This document shows positions 33,522 through 44,996 of a DNA stretch of 64,000 nucleotides, piece after piece. Source of the DNA: Carallia brachiata (Eukaryota; Streptophyta; Magnoliopsida; Malpighiales; Rhizophoraceae). Location: assembly GCA_021464245.1 (NCBI GenBank), contig JADCRB010000018.1, positions 3,396,015-3,460,014 on the forward strand, in the 5' to 3' direction. The notes under the pieces were generated by a model. The model was not told the DNA's origin and made no database searches. It worked only from the letters and a program-made list of their open reading frames with translations. Position 1 is the first letter of the stretch, and every line of letters starts with the position of its first letter. Made by a program: the position numbers and the translations under genes.

Positions 33522-34071
33522 AATATGATCTGACTTGTATTTTTTTTTTTTTTAAATTTGATAATCTTCGTTACATGGAATTAGGGGATTTTGATTTGGG
33601 GCAAATAAAGATAAATGATGTCGCTTGTAATATTTAAGTACGTTGCCTACTGATTACGAAAAAAAAAATAAATTCTATCTGGAAAAATCTAAGGCAAAGT
33701 ATACAAGAATGTCAAAATATTTGATCTCAAAAAACAGAAATAAAAGGGGGAGGGGGTTTATATACCTTGTCCCATTTATTGGTTTAGATTTGAATCTCTT
33801 TATTATTCTTGATTTTATTAAATGAGATTTATATATTAAAAACGTATTATTGAGTTTTAAATTCATTAATACTGCAATTATATGTAAATGAGATCCTCTT
33901 AGATCCATCAATACTTGAATGATGGGCCTTTCTCTGTGGGATAATTAAATGAGATATTGAAATAATAATTACTCCGACCTCAATTAATAACTGTGATGGC
34001 CGACATCTGTACAATATACTCTTTTTTTATTAAAAACAAAATGTCAAAACGTTCTAATCAATTGGCCAGCT
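33522..34071. other. Intergenic, no gene seen
   Basis: AT-rich sequence with no recognisable feature. Confidence 0.4.
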
Positions 34072-35117
34072 CAGGGACGGATCCAGAAAAAACTTTAAGG
34101 GGGCATACTTTATATATATAAATATAGTGACAAAAATTACACAATTAATATATATAATAAAAATAAAAATTATATTAATTATTCAGAGTAATAAATGCTA
34201 TAATAATATCTTATTAGTTTTGATGTTTTAAATTTTTTGATAAAATCAAATACATTTTTATATAAGTAATGATTTAATTATTTAGTCATTGTGATTGTAT
34301 AATAAATTTTTTATTATGTTGATTGTAAAAATGAAAAAAAAATATTTATTATAAATGTTATATCTAGTAAAATTAAAGTCAATTTTATTAACGAATACAC
34401 TTTAGATATATAATGCGTTCTCAAATATTTTTTTTTAATAATATCCATTGCAAATAATTTGTTTCATTAATAGTAAAATATTTTAAAAAATATCACTAGT
34501 ATCTATAAAAGAAAATTTTATTCAAAATTTTAAAATAAATGAAAATAATTTTAATAAGTGCATAGCAAATGAGAATCCAAAGAAAAAAAAAGATTTTGAG
34601 AGAAGCAAACCGGTTGCTATTAAAAAGAAAAAAAAAAAAGAAATCAAAACGGGGCTTGGTTTTTTCATAATTTTACAATAATTGAAAATGATTTTAATAA
34701 ATGCATAACATATGAGAATCCACAAAAAAAAAAGAAGATGATGATTTGAGACAAGCAAAGGGGGGGCTTGGTTTTTTCATAATGTTAAAATAATTGAAAA
34801 TAACTATAATAAATGTATAACAAATGAGAATCCAGAGAAAAATCAAAAAGAAGATGATGATTTTGAAACAAACAAACTGGTTGTTATTCAAAAGATAACC
34901 AAAAAAAAAAAAAACCAAAAAGAAGGAAAAAAAAATCGAAAGAAGGTTTAAATGGCTCGAACCGAACTAGCGACTTTTGAGAAAGGGCAGAGTGCGGTTT
35001 ACGGCTGGGCTAAGTTGCAATTTCTATGTACTGTTACTCCTGTACCTATATATATATATAAATTAAAAAAGCAGGGGGGGCATTGCCCCCCTCGTCTCAC
35101 TCTAGATCCGTCCCCTG
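34072..35117. mobile_element. Non-autonomous hAT-like element, 1.05 kb
   Basis: The left end cagggacggatccagaaa and the inverted right end caggggacggatctagag form hAT-type terminal repeats. The left flank ggccagct (34064-34071) corresponds to ggccgct after the right end, an 8-bp target duplication with one base lost. The interior contains three direct repeats of about 110 bp (phrase gagaatccaaagaaaaa/gagaatccacaaaaaaa near 34570, 34710 and 34825) and no transposase. The paralogous empty site is at about 6290. Confidence 0.65.
34555..34900. repeat. Three direct repeats of about 110-140 bp inside the hAT-like element
   Basis: The unit runs from aaaataattttaataagtgc through atgagaatcc to gcttggttttttcataa. 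It occurs near 34540-34680, 34685-34790 and 34795-34900, with a partial third copy. Confidence 0.6.
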
Positions 35118-35221
35118 CGGCCGCTACTCCAAACATGTCAAATATTCAGCCTATCCATACAACTAAGCAATGTGACTTTAGTGAATCACATATTCACATG
35201 CAACTTTTTTGTCTTTTTTTT

Positions 35222-35615
35222 TAATATACAAAAAATGTCACAAATTTTATTTAAAATAATAAATCTAATATTAATTTTAAAAAATAACAAATTTAATATC
35301 AACTTTACATAAAATAATAAATTTAGCACGCTGTGAAATTTCTTAAATAAAATTTATTTGTTTCGATAATGTGACACTAACTTATATGATTATCATGTTA
35401 TCGAAACAGATATATTTTTATAAAATTTTCATCGAAACAGACATATTTCTATAAATCTGTTATCAAAACTAACAGATCCTATTCATATAAAATTATTAGA
35501 TATTAGATTTGTTACTATTGATAAAGTTAGTGTTACATTTGTTATTTTTTAAAATTAATGTTAAATTTGTTACTTTACGTAAGATTTGTGATATTTTGTA
35601 TATTAACTTTTTTTT
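35222..35615. repeat. MITE, family M, about 390 bp
   Basis: Its left end (atatacaaaaaatgtcacaa) is the inverse of its right end (ttgtgatattttgtatatt), with long alignable arms (ttttatttaaaataataa). The middle holds cgataatgtgacactaactt. A second member of the family is at 36082-36410. It interrupts the T-run that is continuous in the paralog at 6370. Confidence 0.65.
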
Positions 35616-35689
35616 TTGTAATAATACAAAAACTGTTATTAGTTAGTCTGTTAAATATTAAAATGGAAGAAAAATGTGAATAGATATCG

Positions 35690-35830
35690 TAATAGATGCA
35701 CAGTATCACAACTCACCTAAGTAGAAAATCCTCTAAATTGGAGGCATTTTAGGACTATGGATTTGAACCCCACCAATGCTGGGCCAAAGCCACATCGGCC
35801 AACTCGGCTAGGCCGAGTTGCTTAATCTCC
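35690..35830 (-). repeat. tRNA-derived SINE, copy 2 (best preserved)
   Basis: On the minus strand TAGCCGAGTTGG (35799-35810) matches the pol III A-box consensus exactly. GGGTTCAAATCC (35759-35770) matches the B box, 28 bp downstream. This is tRNA-like spacing, but the sequence does not fold as a full tRNA. The tail continues to about 35690. Copy 1 is at 6441-6597. Confidence 0.65.
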
Positions 35831-36081
35831 TGCAATTCTTAAGAACCCCTCTTAGGACCCAAATTGAATGCTAATATGTGATCAAAATTGAAATTTGCCA
35901 ACTATACATATAATCAGATATTTCCACAAAACGATTGCAGAAAAGAAAGGGACAAGAGGCGATGAAGATCATTCTTGTTTATGACTAAATTGGGTCGCTT
36001 CAAGTCTGTATATGGGGTCATAAACAAGATGACCAGCAATAGAAAGCCACGATTGCCAAATGGCAGAATATTATAGCAGTA

Positions 36082-36410
36082 GGGCTAATGTACAAAAATG
36101 TCATTAATTTTATTTAAAATAATAAATTATCATCAAATTTTAAAAAATAATAAATTTAATACTAATTTTACCTAAAGTAATAAATCTAACACACAGAAAA
36201 ATTTTTTGAACAGAATTTATTTATTTCGATAACGTGACACTAACTCATATGATTATCAAGTCATTAAAATCAACAGATTCTATTCATATAAAATTATTAC
36301 GTACTAAATTTGTTACTTTAAGTAAAATTGATTTTAGATTTATTACTTTTTAAAATTAATACTAAATTTATTATTTTAAATAAAATTAGTGATATTTTTA
36401 TATATTAACC
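36082..36410. repeat. MITE, family M, about 330 bp
   Basis: The left end gggctaatgtacaaaaatgt and the inverted right end gggttaatatataaaaatat carry alignable arms of about 100 bp. The paralog at 6840 lacks it (tggcagagtattccatctat runs through), so it inserted after the block duplication. The interior phrase cgataacgtgacactaact is shared with 35222-35615. Confidence 0.7.
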
Positions 36411-36416
36411 CAATAT

Positions 36417-37337
36417 TTATTTAAACATACTTTTCCTCTTTGTTTTGGCCTTTCTGTTGCTTGATACATGTGCAGGAACTGCATCAGCACCAACTGCATC
36501 AGCTTCTCTTATGGAACCTCCATCCTCGGCCTCCTTTCCAGTGTTGCTCTGCAGATTGAACAATGCACTCTCAAACTCTGCAACTGTAGCCTCATTTTCC
36601 TTTCTTTTTTTTTTTTTTTTTGGGTTATCAGAATCTGTAGACTCATTTTCAATGCCGGGCAACGGCAGGCTTTCCCGCTAAGGATTGACTGATTAGCCGT
36701 CCTTGCAAAGGAAGCGAAATTTTTTTCTGTGTGGATCACAGGAAACTATGCCTCCGCAAGACTTTTGCGTTACTATCTCCCCATTCTACCTTAAACAATA
36801 ACGGTGTGAACTCTTTGAATTCTTTGGCTAATTTTTCCTCCGTTTCAAACTCTTTTGTCCGTGACCATAACTCTGCCCCGACCATTTTCTTCCATAAGCC
36901 ATATGTGAAATTCTTTAATAATGCAGTACAAAAATGCAGATCCACAAAGAGCAGAGCGATGGTTGAATCACCATATGCTGTTGTGGACTTACAACACACA
37001 ATTTTTGCTATTTCCTCTGGCAATAAGATCTCTTGGAAGACCTCAATAGCCATGTGATGTCAAACTGCAAAACTGTCCATCTTGGGTAGTTGAAACCAAG
37101 ACAATATAAAAACCCCTCTGCAAAGGGGACTGGAGGCCGCAAAATATCATCCAAAACAATGTTCATGTGGCTGCTATCGGCAGGGGTAATATCTTTCTAA
37201 GAAGCTGTATAATAGGAGTAAATATAAATTCAACCATCCCACAGCTAATAATTATTATACCTACGTTTAACATACACAATTACTATCCTTAGTAGCTTGT
37301 GGTCATTAGTGTTAGAATGGAACCCAAATCCTTCTAA
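36417..37337 (-). pseudogene. F-box gene remnant, group B, copy 2
   Basis: The region carries the C-terminal half only. Near 37300 is a decayed DYKLL region (gcttgtggtcattagtg). The stretch 36736-37053 reads EVFQEILLPEEIAK and AYGDSTIALLF. The end reads ENEATVAEFESALFNLQSNTGKEAEDGGSIREADAV before an R/K-rich tail, with the stop at 36417. An insertion of about 45 bp with a poly-T tract splits the LPGIENE region (36597-36640). The F-box end is missing: homology stops at 37337 in the FGFDS motif. It is the duplicate of 6772-7346 and slightly longer upstream. Confidence 0.75.
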
Positions 37338-37910
37338 TAAACATTCTAATTAATTCACCTGCCCCTCCAACATGTGATCTAGATATGTAACAAAGTACAG
37401 GCTATCCATTTAACTAAGCGATGACCCCATTGAATCCTGCACAATTCTTGAAACACTCTATGACCCAAACTTGTTCGCGAACACACTGTTAAATTTGAAT
37501 AAGTTTAACAAAATATTGTATGATATAAAGTTATAAACCGCTCATTTACTCTAAATCTGTGAATGGAATGTTCTAATATATGTATTTTAAAATTTTCCAT
37601 ATCTTCATATAATCTGTACACCTCTCTATAAAACTATTACAAAAATGAAGCGAACAAGAGGTTGCGACGAAGATCATTCGGATTTAGTATATGTACTATA
37701 ACTGAAGAATATGAATGAAAAAATTTCATTTCAAGAGCATCTGGAGTTAGAACAATCAATAATTTATTGAAACATAAACTTACTGTTTTTTTTTGGCCTT
37801 TCTATTGCATGGGATATATCTAGAATTGCATCAGCACCAGTTTCATTCTAAAATAAAAAGGAATCCCATCATCAGCATCAATCATATAATCTCTATCCTT
37901 GGCCTCGTTT
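37338..37910. other. 3' flank of 37911-39164
   Basis: The common 3' flank (compare 7347-7838). No gene is seen. Confidence 0.45.
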
Positions 37911-39164
37911 TCAGTGTTTGCAATCCACATTCACAAGTGCACTCTCGAACTCTGCATCTGTAGCCTCCTTTTCAACGTCGAGGAATGCTAGGCTTTCCAC
38001 ATAATAATTGACAAATGCACCGTAGCCTTTCTCGCTAACAAAGTGACATTGTTTTCTGCTTGGATTATACGAAACTATGCCTCGGAAATACTTTTCCATT
38101 ATCAGCTCCCCATTCTTGCTTACTAACAAAGGCGTGCGTATGAGTCTGCTGGCTTCTTCTTCCACAGGAACAAACACTTTGCTCCATGAGTATGACTCTG
38201 CCTCACAATTTTCATGCATAAGCCATATGTAAAATCCTGTAATCCCGTCGTTTGAACCAAAACGTTCAAAAAATGCAATGGATGAATCGCCATATGATCT
38301 TAGGGGCCCCAACAACGGATATCGTGGGAATTCAGCCATTTCCGGTGCCAATATGATATCTCGGAAGACCTCACTGGCCACATCAAATTGCCATACTATC
38401 TTTCTTGTTGTGTTGTACTCAAGAAAATATAAAAATCCCCTAGCAAAAGGGATTTGACGTTGACAAGCACAAGGTAAATGAAATCTTAATTGGATGTCAT
38501 CGGCAGGAGTAATATCTTTCCAAGAATTTGCCTTATAGGAATAAATATCAATCCATCCACCCACCGAAGACGAATCGAAACCAAACATATCTTTCACGTA
38601 TACACGCACAATCCGCAGTAGCTTGTAGTCATTGGTGCTAGAATCAAACCCAAATCCTTCTAGGGTGCATGTATAGGCACCATATTCACAACCATGCTTA
38701 GTTGCATCAACTATTGCATCAAACTTTCCAACAAGATTGGACTCGGGAATAGTGAATAATTTTCCAAACGTGGGATTCCACAATCTGTAGGAATCTTTAT
38801 CTTTTTTCTTGAGACAAACCAACCCATTACAACAACCAACAATTTCTGAGAATCCCCATCTGGAGACAGTCTTGAATGGGAGGTTTATTAATTTTCTGTA
38901 CTCCTTGAACTCCTTGTCATCGTCATTGACACGCAATGAATATTGCCATTCACTATGACCCCAGCTGTCATTATCAACCCAGCAACTAACAAGTAACAAT
39001 TGTTGTTCCTGACAATTGGTTTTAGTGAGGTGGTTGGAAATAAAAGAAGGGCTTTTGATGAGAGATTGCCATGAAGAGCAAACTGACAAAAATCGGAGGA
39101 GGCTTTTGACGGGGAGGTTCTGAAGGATTTGCTGGATCACATCATCAGGTACTTGACCCTGCAT
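37911..39164 (-). CDS. F-box/FBA protein, group C, copy 5 (intact, 417 aa)
   Basis: A single-exon coding region with ATG at 39164. The F-box is at 4-48 (VPDDVIQQILQ, LPVKSLLRFLSVC, SSWQSLIKSPSFISNHL). The FBA-like region carries IVGCCNGLVCLKKKD (108-122), LWNPTFGKLFTIP (128-140), LEGFGFDSSTNDYKLLRIV (168-186), GWIDIYSYKANSWKDITPAD (203-222), VWQFDVASEVFRDIIL (257-272), FYIWLMHENCEAESYSWSKVF (311-331) and YYVESLAFLDVEKEATDAEFESAL (387-410). It ends early, in VNVDCKH, where related copies extend into an acidic tail. It is the open counterpart of the broken 7839-9118. A conserved leader exon is at 39933-39990. It should act as an SCF receptor with an unknown target. Confidence 0.9.
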   Translation of the reverse strand: MQGQVPDDVIQQILQNLPVKSLLRFLSVCSSWQSLIKSPSFISNHLTKTNCQEQQLLLVSCWVDNDSWGHSEWQYSLRVNDDDKEFKEYRKLINLPFKTVSRWGFSEIVGCCNGLVCLKKKDKDSYRLWNPTFGKLFTIPESNLVGKFDAIVDATKHGCEYGAYTCTLEGFGFDSSTNDYKLLRIVRVYVKDMFGFDSSSVGGWIDIYSYKANSWKDITPADDIQLRFHLPCACQRQIPFARGFLYFLEYNTTRKIVWQFDVASEVFRDIILAPEMAEFPRYPLLGPLRSYGDSSIAFFERFGSNDGITGFYIWLMHENCEAESYSWSKVFVPVEEEASRLIRTPLLVSKNGELIMEKYFRGIVSYNPSRKQCHFVSEKGYGAFVNYYVESLAFLDVEKEATDAEFESALVNVDCKH

Positions 39165-39932
39165 CTTCCTGTAGCTTTTCTGGTGCTGGCCTTGCTGTTT
39201 TGCTTGAAAGTGTAAACAGCACTGGAGATTTGCAATAGAGTAGTAGGGTTAGATCAGGCTAATTAAGAGTTAAGAGGCGAATTATAGAAGGGATTATTCA
39301 TTATTTAAAAAATCTATTGTATTTTTCAAAAATATACTGTATTTTTCTCAAAATTATTGCATGTACCGTTTTTTACACAATATATACTACAATTTCCTAT
39401 AGAAAAAAATGACTTCAGTAGCACTGAGTCTCGATTTATAGGCCAAACAATCTTGCTGCGGGTAATCTGAACCGATCAAAAAACTGAATTTGCAAGTGAC
39501 CTTTGAGAGTTACAAACTGTTTAGCCTCATTCATTCATTCATGAGTTGATAACATAACAAAATCAAGACATGAAACAAAAACAATGAAAGGACGGTCATG
39601 GAATGCATCAGATAGAGACAAAAGCGTGTCCAATGAAACAGAACACGGATAGTCAGATTATGGATAGTTTGGTCTTATCCAGCTGTTCTTAGGAAGCACT
39701 CAATCATGCTTAACCAGCAGAATTACAAGAAGAAATCAAAGTTTCTGAATTCCCAACACTCTCAATATGCAAGAATTTTGGTTGGTTATAAGTAGAGTTC
39801 GATCAGATGAACAAAACCCAATAAATACAAGTACTGGAAATCCCAACTGCCAATTCAATATCAAGAAAAAAAAAAAAAAAGAATGAGCAAATTATAAGGA
39901 AAGAGAAAGCCGGAAGAATAGCCATAGATTAC
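39165..39932. other. Inferred leader intron of 37911-39164
   Basis: It aligns with 9119-9873. The donor is at 39932 and the probable acceptor is within 60 bp of the ATG. It is non-coding. Confidence 0.4.
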
Positions 39933-39990
39933 CTTACTGGAGCTCCCGATGGTGGCCTAAAAGAAACTAGCCAGAAAAGAGAAGAAGTGC
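39933..39990 (-). other. Candidate non-coding first exon of 37911-39164
   Basis: The minus strand reads GGAGCTCCAGTAAG|GTAATC, as in the sister copies. Upstream of about 39990 (toward 40000) the homology to the TATA region of 9951-9959 is lost, so this gene must use other promoter sequence. Confidence 0.35.
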
Positions 39991-42701
39991 TTATCTTGTA
40001 ATTGCCATTCGAAATAGTATCCTATCGGTATCGAACTTCCTTATCGTTCGAATTCTATAAGAAGTGCAATAAGAAGTGCTTATAAAGGTTTTGAGTGCTA
40101 AATTTATTCGGATAAATTATAATTGTGCGTCCTTAGTTTTAGATTAGTAATATTGTTTAGTGGGTTTGAAGGAAGCTTATTCGTATTAACAGTATTTGAG
40201 TAATAGATCTCTTTTTATTAGTTAGATTAAATAGAACGGATAAATAATAATTATTCTGACCTCAATTTGCAGATTTAATAATTAACATACTTACAATAAA
40301 TTTTTTTTATTTGATTAAAAAAAATTACATAGTAATTAAACTTCCTATTTCTTAGTTTTGAGTCGCAATATTTTCTTTTTAATTCGGTCCCATGATTGTT
40401 CTGACAACATTTTTTTGGTTAGTTTATCGTCAATTATGTGCCGTTGACATGTTTTGCGTGCATTACATACCACGTAATGATTTTTTGATAAGGTGACATT
40501 TTTATAAAATTTAAAATTTTATAATAATTTAAAAATATTTTTAAAAAATTAATAATATTATTTATGTAAACAAATCAAAGAGAAAAAAAAATATTTTTTA
40601 ATAATCATATACATGAAATATAAAATATTTACATAATCAATAATTTATCGATTAGCTATTGGGACATACTTTTTTTTAATTCCCCCACGAAGGCGTACAT
40701 TAACACAAATAAGTGATCTAGTAAGTTTGCACTGCTATAGTTTGAGGTACCTTAAAGAGGGTTTCACGTCGGACAAAATTCTCCCATGCTACTTGGTTTT
40801 TTTTTTTTTAATAAATAAACACTACAATAATTAAGACTTAGTTTGCTCAATGTTAGTACGAGAAAAAAGTTGGCGAGAGCCTAGTATCAAAAGAGAGTTA
40901 TGGATTTGAGAATACTGTAGGAGTGCATAATACTCTAAAGCCCGAATTCTACATTATGTGGATATTTTGAAGGAGACAGAGAGTCAAATATTCAACTTTT
41001 GCTTTAGAAGAAAATTGAGTTTCACATTTTTCTAACAAAAAATTGACATTATATTCAAGTGCAGACTAAGTAATTACATCTGGTTTGTAATCATTATTAA
41101 GCTTTTGCTTTTTGAAAGAAATATATTTTTAAAGTTTTATTATTATGTTTTTAGTTGCAAATGTGCCATCAAATTACATACTTTCCCCTTATTTTTTACC
41201 AAATCTAAACATTCAAATTTTCCTCCTTTGACAATTAACTAATTATACTTAATTAAATAACAACTTCGCTTGAAGCATGGTTGAATGCCTAGTTATCCAA
41301 TAACGTCCATAATCTTCATCCAATACAACTTTTTTTTAAAAAAATATAGTATTATTGATGGATTAGCTTTCTGTGTATAAATTTGGAACATGTGAAATAA
41401 AAGCTTAACTAATAATATCAAATATTTGGAATAGAATTTAACTACAAATAGCTGAAACAAACAACCTAAATTTTATAAAGAGTAATTTACATTTTACACA
41501 ATAATCGTACCGGACGGTTTTTAAAACTTAAAAAAGCATACTAAGTATTGAGTGAGGTAACAGTAAACATTGTGTTTAGTGAATGTTAGTTTTTATTACA
41601 ACAATATCATGATAATTGATTTGAAGTACTTAAAATACTCTTTTATATAGTCAATAAAAAATACTCCATTTTTTGGAAATCAAATGTTCGTTGCTCGGCC
41701 TCCGACTTTCCATTAGTGCGAAACAAGTAGAGATTCTATGAACTTACAGTACAAAATGTAAATTACCTTTTTATAAACTAAATCTCTAGAAAAACAAAAC
41801 AAAAAAAAAAAAAGAAAAGGGAGATTTATTTAGAAATTTGCACAAACATAGTGCATTCAATGCCTGAAGTACATGGTTAAATTCATGGCTTTCATAAAGA
41901 AAAAAAATGCCAAAAGACAAAAAAAAAAACATTTTAACTAATTCACTGGCCCCTTCAAACCTCAATGAACGACCCCAGAGACAGTCCATGCCCCAAAGTA
42001 ATTGACAAGCACACCGCCAAATAAAGTACTCCCTCCCTAATCCGAATTTATCAAAGATGTTATGAGTCCTTTCACCGTAGAATCATAAATATAATGCCAA
42101 TATATAATTGTGCAGTATATAATTTTGCCAAGGTCAAAACGTAATCAGGTACATGTCTTTTGAAACCATCACAGTGAAGAGATAATGGAGGCAATTTCAA
42201 TAAAGAGCACCGCTACGTAACAACTCATAAAAAAACAAAATAGAAGCACAACTGTCATAATTTTTTTATTTTTAGCTTTTTTATTTGTAGGATTAAAGTG
42301 AAATGTGATTTTTCCACTTTTTTTTTTTTTAACTACAATGTTGCTCCTTAATTATTGCTACTAACTTTTCTCATGAAGAAATCATCCTTGATACTAAGTA
42401 GCCCCTGGAACAACAACACAATTATGCTACAAGAAGTGAATCCCGTCACTTCAAACGCAATGGCTCAACCAAGAAAAACAAGATAATTGGCAATTGCAAG
42501 TTATGATTACCTCACAAAATCTCATGTAATTCTTAAGATAGGTTATGACAATTCTAGATACCCCTTTCTACAAAACCATTGTAGAAAAGAAATGACAACA
42601 GAAGATGAAGAATATCATTCTCGCTTGGCATAGGTTACTATAACAGAAGGATAACAAAATGAGTGAATTGGGCCACTTAATCTCCATCCTTGGCCTCATT
42701 T
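39991..42701. other. Intergenic and duplicated spacer
   Basis: From about 40340 it aligns with parts of 10840-12240. A less AT-rich stretch at 40740-41010 has no open frame. At 41760-42190 it matches 11230-11640. No gene is seen. Confidence 0.45.
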
Positions 42702-43957
42702 TCAGTATTGCTCTCCAAATAGATCGACAAATGCACTCACAAACATTGCTTCTGTAGCCCCATTCTCATTGCCGAGCAACGCGAGGCTTTCCACATAATA
42801 ATTGACAAATGCATTGTAACCTTCCCTGCAAAGGAAATGGCATTGTTTTCTATGTGGATCATACGTAACTATGCCTCGGCAAGACTTTTCCATCACGGGC
42901 TCCCAATTTTTCCTTACTAACAATGGCATCAATTTCAAATTGAAGCCCTGGTCTTCCTTAATGACAGGCACTTTGCTCCATGACCATGACTCTGCTCCGT
43001 CATTTTCTTGCATAAGCCATAGGTGAAGTCTTGTAATTCTCTAATATTTTGAAAAGGAACACTCAAAAAGTGCAATGGATGAATCACCATATGCTCTTAA
43101 AGGAGTCCAACAGAGTAAGTTCTGCTAGTTCCTCCGGCAATATGATATCTCAGAAGACCTCAGTAGCTATGTCAAACTGCCAAATCTTCAGTCTATATCT
43201 TTGGCAGTTGACCCCGAGACAATATAAAAAACCATTAGCAAAAGGGATTTGAGATTGTAAATTATTATCCATAATAATTCTGCTGCAGTCAAGGCCATCA
43301 GCAAGAGTAACATCTCTCCAAGAACCTACATTATAGGAGTGAATATCAATCCAGCCACCCACTCTAGATCATTATCATACGGATCAATTGCAGATACATG
43401 CACAATCCTCAGTAGCTTGTAGTCATTGGTGCTACAATCAAACCCAATTCCTTCCAGAGTGAGAATAATGAGACGGTATGCATCATTGTTCTTATCTTTA
43501 AATGCACAGAACTTGTCGAAGAGATTGGACTTGGGAACAGTGAATAATTTTTGAATAGTGGGGCTCCACAAGCGGTAAGAATCATCATGCTTTCCCTTGA
43601 GACAAACTAAACCATTACAAGAACCATCTATCTCAGATATCTGAGGTACCATTCCACTGGAGGGCTCGAATAATAGGTTTGGCAATTTCTTGTACTCCTT
43701 GAACTCCTTGCCATCGACAAGCAATGAATATTGCCATTCACTATAGTCGTTAGCAACCCAGCAGCCAACAAGTAACAATTGTTGTTGTTAGCAATCCTTG
43801 TTGCTACCATTAGTTCTAATGAGTTGGTTGGAAACAAAAGAGGGGCTTTGATGAGAGATTGCCACGAAAAGTGAACACACATGAATCGGAGGAGGCTTTA
43901 AACGGGAAGGTTCAGGATGATTTGTTGTATCACATCCTCGGGCAGATGACCCCTCAT
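42702..43957 (-). pseudogene. F-box/FBA gene, group A, copy 3, nonsense codons and frameshifts
   Basis: It is the duplicate of 12246-13502 with true null mutations. The F-box Lys codon of LPVKSLL is TAA at 43898-43900 by a single substitution, and a Gln of the poly-Q stretch is TAA at 43788-43790. One base is also lost in a T-run near 43852, and further single-base losses occur near 43330-43370 and 43020-43150. Recognisable pieces: LVGCWVANDYSEWQYSLLVDG, SCNGLVCLKGK, LEGIGFDCSTNDYKLLRIV, IWQFDIATEVF, SWSKVPVI and YYVESLALLGNENGATEAMF. It cannot make a receptor. Confidence 0.88.
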
Positions 43958-44449
43958 CTTGTTGTAGCCTTTTTGGTGCTAGCATTGCTGTTTTGGTTTA
44001 AAGTGTAATCAGCACTGGATATTTGCAAAAGATCAAGTTGATTAACAGTTAAACGCAGAATTATAAAATAAAAATACATTATCAAAATATACAAAATGTA
44101 TTTTTCAAAAATATACCATATTTTTCTCAAAATAAACTGCATCATTTATTTTTTTTTTTAAAAAGTACTACATTTTTCTCATTAACAAAGGGACATCTAT
44201 AGCACGGGTCTTGAATTTTCATCCAGCGAGTCCAAATCTTGTTGAATTTCCCTTTCAACAGCAGCTCTAAAACTTTACATATATTTTTCTTTAATGATTT
44301 GGAACCTTTGCATGTATTACCCATGGAGTTTAGCAAAGCAACACATGCCGATAATCAGGATCAAATTATAAACCACGTTCAGTTGGGAAAGGGAATGCAA
44401 TGAAGAATAAAGGTTTAACATAAATCCTCATAGACAATAGACACTAATA
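43958..44449. other. 5' flank of group A copy 3
   Basis: It aligns with 13503-13984 and 1373-1805. No gene is seen. Confidence 0.4.
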
Positions 44450-44600
44450 GGGCTTACTCAGAGCTCCCACACACTAATTGCGGTCTGGTGAAGGGCAGTC
44501 ATACTTACCCTTGTTTTTGTACAAAGAGACAGAATTTAGAGAACGCAGCTTCAAACGAAGAGACTGTTTCTACGACTCGAAACTGTTAACTGTTCATAAG
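44450..44600 (-). repeat. SINE-like block (Au-SINE-like 3' part), copy 3
   Basis: It is the same block as 2281-2440 and 13985-14150, more eroded. The minus strand has cgagtcgtagaaacagtctc and ctgcccttcaccagaccgc. Confidence 0.4.
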
Positions 44601-44996
44601 AAAAAAAAAAAAAAAAAGAAACCCTCATTCATGGGTCAAGGAACATATCAGATCGAGACAAAAGTGGGTACCATTAAAAATAAAAAAGACATTTGGTCAG
44701 ATTATGAACCGTGTGGTTATATCTAGGAAGCATTCAAACATTGTTGGCCATAAACGCTTAACCAGCAAGAATTATTACACACCCAGAAATCCAAGTTTTT
44801 CAATAACCCAAAAAAAAATCACTATTCAAGACTTTTGGTTCGTAATAAACAGCGTTTGATAAATGAACAAAACCCAACAAATATAATTGCTCAAAATCGC
44901 AAGTAGCAATTCAATATATCAAGAAAAAATATGCAAAGAGAACAGATTCAATGGAAGGAGAAAACCAGAAGATTAAGAATAGCAAGAAATGATTAC

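Noticed and set aside
34522..34918. Phe-rich minus-strand frames at 34.5-34.9 kb
   Set aside because: They arise from the direct repeats and A-runs in the non-autonomous hAT-like element.
35759..35810. A tRNA gene on the minus strand
   Set aside because: A and B boxes are present, but no cloverleaf with paired acceptor stem can be drawn around them and the copy at 6441 is eroded. A tRNA-derived SINE fits better.
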